From assembly GCA_013393545.1 (NCBI GenBank), contig JABXHG010000119.1, forward strand, positions 1-36,052: 36,052 bases of DNA. The letters run 5' to 3'. Source of the stretch: Alteromonadaceae bacterium (GTDB lineage: Bacteria > Pseudomonadota > Gammaproteobacteria > Pseudomonadales > Oleiphilaceae). How positions within the stretch are numbered: position 1 is the first letter of the stretch; the number at the start of each line of letters is the position of its first letter. The translations under genes were made by a program, and so were the position numbers. Below are positions 33,450 through 36,052 of this stretch, one piece after another. Below the pieces are notes generated by a model that had not been told where the DNA came from, made no database searches, and worked only from the letters and a program-made list of their open reading frames with translations.

Positions 33450-35606
33450 CAACCGCTCCCAGACAGTAACTTCAGACAGGGTGTGCTGAAACTTGTGCTG
33501 GGTTTCGCGAATCACGAACGGCACTTTTTTCGGCTCACCCACCATGCGGAAATGCCCGCTCAGGTGGTCCTTCAGGCCATCGAGAGTGGTGTAGTTTTCA
33601 CCGTCTTTCTTGAAACCTCCGATCCACTCCTCTTTCGGTGTGTGTTCTTCCAGCCAGGTGTAAGGCGAGGCAATCACCAGAATGCCGCCGTCGTTGATGC
33701 GTTCGTGGATGCTGTCCAGGAAGCGTGACGGTTTGTACAACCGGTCGATCAGGTTGGCGGCCAATACCAGGTCATAGCCACTGAGCTGTGGTTTCAGATT
33801 GCAGGCATCACCCTGCTGGAAAGCGACCTTGCCTGCGGTGTCTTCCAGCCCGAGCTCCTTGAGCGTGCGAGTGTGGTAACTCACCAGCTCACCTTCTTCG
33901 GCCAGCGCGTAGCGAATGGAACCCTGTTCAGCCATTTCCACGCCCAGGCGGATGAAGTTGGCGGAGAAGTCCACACCATCGACCACGTTAAACGCTTTTG
34001 CCAGCTCAAAGCTCGAACGACCGCAGGCACAACCGAGGTCCAGCGCCTTGCCGGTGGGCTTGCCTTTCATGGCTTCCAGGGAAAGGTCCGCGAGCGCCTT
34101 CGGGAAGTTGTCGACACCATACCAGGAGTCACCGAAATGGAATTCAGCGTATTCCGTCAGCAGTTGATCGCTTTCGTAATAGGCGTTCGGTTTGGGGGCC
34201 TCGGCCTCGGATTCGATATAGCGAAAGCCGGCGTGCTGGAAGAAATGTGGCCGGAAAGCATAGCGGGAAGCCAAGCGGGCCTCGTTACCGCAGGAAACCC
34301 AGGAGCCACCCTTGATCAGCTGGTGTTCGCCATCGAACGTGGGCGTGGTGAAGTCGTCGTAAAGCGGGTGTACCTTGAAGTTGTCGAACGGGTAGGTGGG
34401 CGTTTCGGTCCACTGCCAGACGTTACCCATCACATCGCACCACTGGCCATGACGGAAGCGGGTGACCGGGCAGGAAGATGCGCCGTGGTCCAGGTGCAGA
34501 TTGGCGTTGGCCGGGTTGTCATCCAGCTCTTCGACACCCGCTTCCTCGCACAGGCGATACCATTCGTCCTCGGTGGGCAGGCGAATGGATTTGCCAGTCT
34601 GCTCCTGTTTCCAGGCACAGAAGGCCTTGGCTTCGTGGTAGTTCACTTCCACCGGCCAGTCCCAGGGCATGTCCACTTCTTCGGTCATCAGGCGAAGGTG
34701 CCAGCCATCGTTACGCCAGCACCAGAAGGTTGGGTGTTTGGCTTCGGCAAACGAACGCCAACCCCAACCTTCGTCGCTCCAGTACTGTTTGTCCTGGTAG
34801 CCACCGTTTTCCACGAAGGCCAGGAATTCCTGGTTACTGACCAGGTACTCACTGGCCTTGAAGGATTCCACCTGTGATTCATGGTCGCCGTACTCGTTAT
34901 CCCAGCCGTAATACACGTCGTCATAGGGTTTGCCGATACGCACCGTGCCCCCGGGCACCTCAATCAGTGTATTTTCAGGCGCTTCACCGGTCTCGCGAAT
35001 CGGCGCCCAGGCCGGCTGCGGCTGAACCCTGGCCAGATCGTGCTGGCGGATCAGGACCGAGGAGGTTTCCAGGTGGATGCGTTCGTGCTCGATGCCCATG
35101 ACAATGGGCCACCAGGGGCTTTCCCAGTCGATGGGAAGGTTAAGCGGCAGGGATTCGATCAGCTCCAGTACTGTGGCTCGCACTTTGGCGCGGTAGTCCA
35201 TGACCTCTTCCACACTGGGCCATTCGTAATGGTCTTCGTTCAGGTCGTCCCAGCTCATCTCGTCCACACCGACCGCAAAGGTGGACTCCATTTTCGGATC
35301 AATGCGCTCGGGTAACAGCTTGGCCAAAACCAGCTTGTTGATGAAAAACGTGGCGGTATGACCCAGGTAGAAGATTAGCGGATGGCGCAGCGGAATGGAT
35401 TTCTGGAAATAGCCCTTGTCGTCGGCCAGGCAGTCGAACAGCCGAGTGTAAACATCAAAGGTGTTGGTGAAGTATTCAGCAATTTCCAGCCGCTTGGCCT
35501 CCGGGTCGTGACCGTCCAGTCTGGGTGTCCGGAGCAGAATCGGGCGTGGCGGCTGTTGTCCGGATGAATGGTTTGTGGATCGCTGTTCTTTTGTTGGCAG
35601 TGACAT
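33441..35606 (-). CDS. ovoA: OvoA, ovothiol synthase (sulfoxide synthase + methyltransferase)
   Basis: Bifunctional non-heme iron enzyme, 721 residues, making 5-thiohistidine: it joins Cys and His to 5-histidylcysteine sulfoxide and later N-methylates. An N-terminal DinB-like domain carries the three iron His: H83 (LGHTATFF), H174 and H178 (GIEHERIHLETSS). The formylglycine-enzyme-like domain (about 210-465) has PTEDEWYRL, MGNVWQWTETP and LIKGGSWVSCGNEARLASR. Y416 in HPLYDDF probably corresponds to the active-site Tyr 417 known in another OvoA. The C-terminal methyltransferase has ALDLGCACGRSSFELAKAF (about 521). The ATG at 35606 with AGGATAGG fits. An extension of the frame to 36011 is spurious. 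Confidence 0.95.
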   Translation of the reverse strand: MSLPTKEQRSTNHSSGQQPPRPILLRTPRLDGHDPEAKRLEIAEYFTNTFDVYTRLFDCLADDKGYFQKSIPLRHPLIFYLGHTATFFINKLVLAKLLPERIDPKMESTFAVGVDEMSWDDLNEDHYEWPSVEEVMDYRAKVRATVLELIESLPLNLPIDWESPWWPIVMGIEHERIHLETSSVLIRQHDLARVQPQPAWAPIRETGEAPENTLIEVPGGTVRIGKPYDDVYYGWDNEYGDHESQVESFKASEYLVSNQEFLAFVENGGYQDKQYWSDEGWGWRSFAEAKHPTFWCWRNDGWHLRLMTEEVDMPWDWPVEVNYHEAKAFCAWKQEQTGKSIRLPTEDEWYRLCEEAGVEELDDNPANANLHLDHGASSCPVTRFRHGQWCDVMGNVWQWTETPTYPFDNFKVHPLYDDFTTPTFDGEHQLIKGGSWVSCGNEARLASRYAFRPHFFQHAGFRYIESEAEAPKPNAYYESDQLLTEYAEFHFGDSWYGVDNFPKALADLSLEAMKGKPTGKALDLGCACGRSSFELAKAFNVVDGVDFSANFIRLGVEMAEQGSIRYALAEEGELVSYHTRTLKELGLEDTAGKVAFQQGDACNLKPQLSGYDLVLAANLIDRLYKPSRFLDSIHERINDGGILVIASPYTWLEEHTPKEEWIGGFKKDGENYTTLDGLKDHLSGHFRMVGEPKKVPFVIRETQHKFQHTLSEVTVWERLPR

Positions 35607-35752
35607 GTTCGTGCCTATCCTTTTTCTGGTGATTCCCCTGCAGTGATTCATTGAAAACCCGTTCCAGAACTGGTCCAGAAATAGCTCAGAGTTGCTCGGA
35701 ACCGTGTTTATCTGGGTGGACAGCCCGGAAGCCTGAGCCGCCCACCACCGCG

Positions 35753-36052
35753 TCAGTGTGCCAGCACCCGTGACAGGAACGACTGGGTGCGTTCGTTCTG
35801 TGGGTTGTCGAACACATCGTGGGGCTTGCCTTCCTCGACAATCTGCCCTTCGTGAATGTAGATCACCCGATCCGCCACTTCCCGGGCGAAGCCCATTTCG
35901 TGGGTGTCCACCATCCTTGTCGTGCCTTCTGTGTCCGGCCCTCCCATCACGTCCCGCAGTTCGCCCACCGTCCCCGGGGCCAGCCCCGCGGCGGCCCCGC
36001 CAACCAGCCACCCGCGGGCTTGCTTCCCGAGCGCCCGGCCAAAGGACACCCC
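35753..36052 (-). CDS. Amino-acid ABC transporter ATP-binding protein, 5'-truncated and corrupted
   Basis: C-terminal piece of a GlnQ/AapP-type ATPase that energises polar amino-acid uptake. The last 50 or so residues are clean: THEMGFAREVADRVIYIHEG, then VEEGKPHDVFDNPQNERTQS and FLSRVLAH; the THEMGF is the H-loop. Upstream of about 35920 the frame stays open and aligns with the family, but almost every key residue is wrong. Where Walker B DEPTSALDPE should be, it reads GGAAAGLAPG. Substitutions favour G and C, which looks like bad base calls at a contig end rather than a pseudogene. Its permease and binding-protein genes would lie beyond the window. Confidence 0.8.
   Translation of the reverse strand, partial: GVSFGRALGKQARGWLVGGAAAGLAPGTVGELRDVMGGPDTEGTTRMVDTHEMGFAREVADRVIYIHEGQIVEEGKPHDVFDNPQNERTQSFLSRVLAH

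Noticed and set aside
35607..36011. An N-terminal extension of ovoA by 135 codons
   Set aside because: It covers the intergenic region and the ABC ATPase gene in another frame; the ATG at 35606 has a ribosome site and starts the conserved protein.

Overview
The window looks like a chromosomal piece of a marine, facultatively anaerobic gammaproteobacterium, most like Marinobacter. Reasons: moderately high GC, close-packed genes, an E. coli-numbered UbiU/UbiV pair, UbiT, NarXL, NsrR, an OvoA ovothiol synthase and a TrpB2-type enzyme. I see no rRNA, tRNA, CRISPR array, insertion sequence or phage gene. No gap between genes exceeds 300 bases. Both ends look like contig ends: the first ~115 bases do not fit the transporter they precede, and the last ~150 bases read as a corrupted ABC ATPase.

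Layout. 1-1370: 5'-truncated sodium:solute symporter with an overlapping 44-residue membrane subunit. 1378-3349: ubiU-ubiV (O2-independent ubiquinone hydroxylation) behind an FNR/ANR-type box, ended by a bidirectional terminator. 3391-8459 (minus): tetR-adaptor-RND efflux operon with an 18-bp operator-like palindrome. 8626-11318: nitrilase-family amidohydrolase, divergent YeiH-type exporter, DUF488 protein. 11427-12524: soluble chemoreceptor with a CZB domain. 12537-20311: nitrogen-oxide/anaerobiosis control region: NnrS-like protein, DUF2892 protein, ubiT (second FNR/ANR box), narL, narX, a NarK-like MFS protein, a Crp/Fnr regulator, a DUF454 protein and nsrR. 20346-23663: TrpB2-like enzyme and PhoD-like phosphoesterase. 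23666-26665: two divergent PepSY-type proteins and an OmpR/PhoQ-like two-component system. 26673-27581: an in-frame PrkA-SpoVR chimera. 27802-31050: tpm, yihY-like, HDOD protein. 31135-33236: rsmE and bioA with a BirA-like operator. 33441-35606: ovoA. 35753-36052: amino-acid ABC ATPase fragment.

How it fits together. Under low oxygen an FNR/ANR-type regulator could switch on ubiUV and ubiT, which lie 11 kb apart and carry matching class II promoter geometry. Quinone synthesis would then continue without O2 while NarXL senses nitrate or nitrite and NsrR, plus perhaps the Crp/Fnr protein, senses NO. The reductases themselves are not in the window.

Most notable: the PrkA-SpoVR chimera, which appears to have lost the PrkA kinase, the middle gene and the SpoVR N-terminus; the paired FNR/ANR boxes; a NarK-like protein lacking both substrate arginines; and a CZB domain whose first zinc-ligand position is Glu. 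I found no clearly new multi-gene defence or biosynthetic system.
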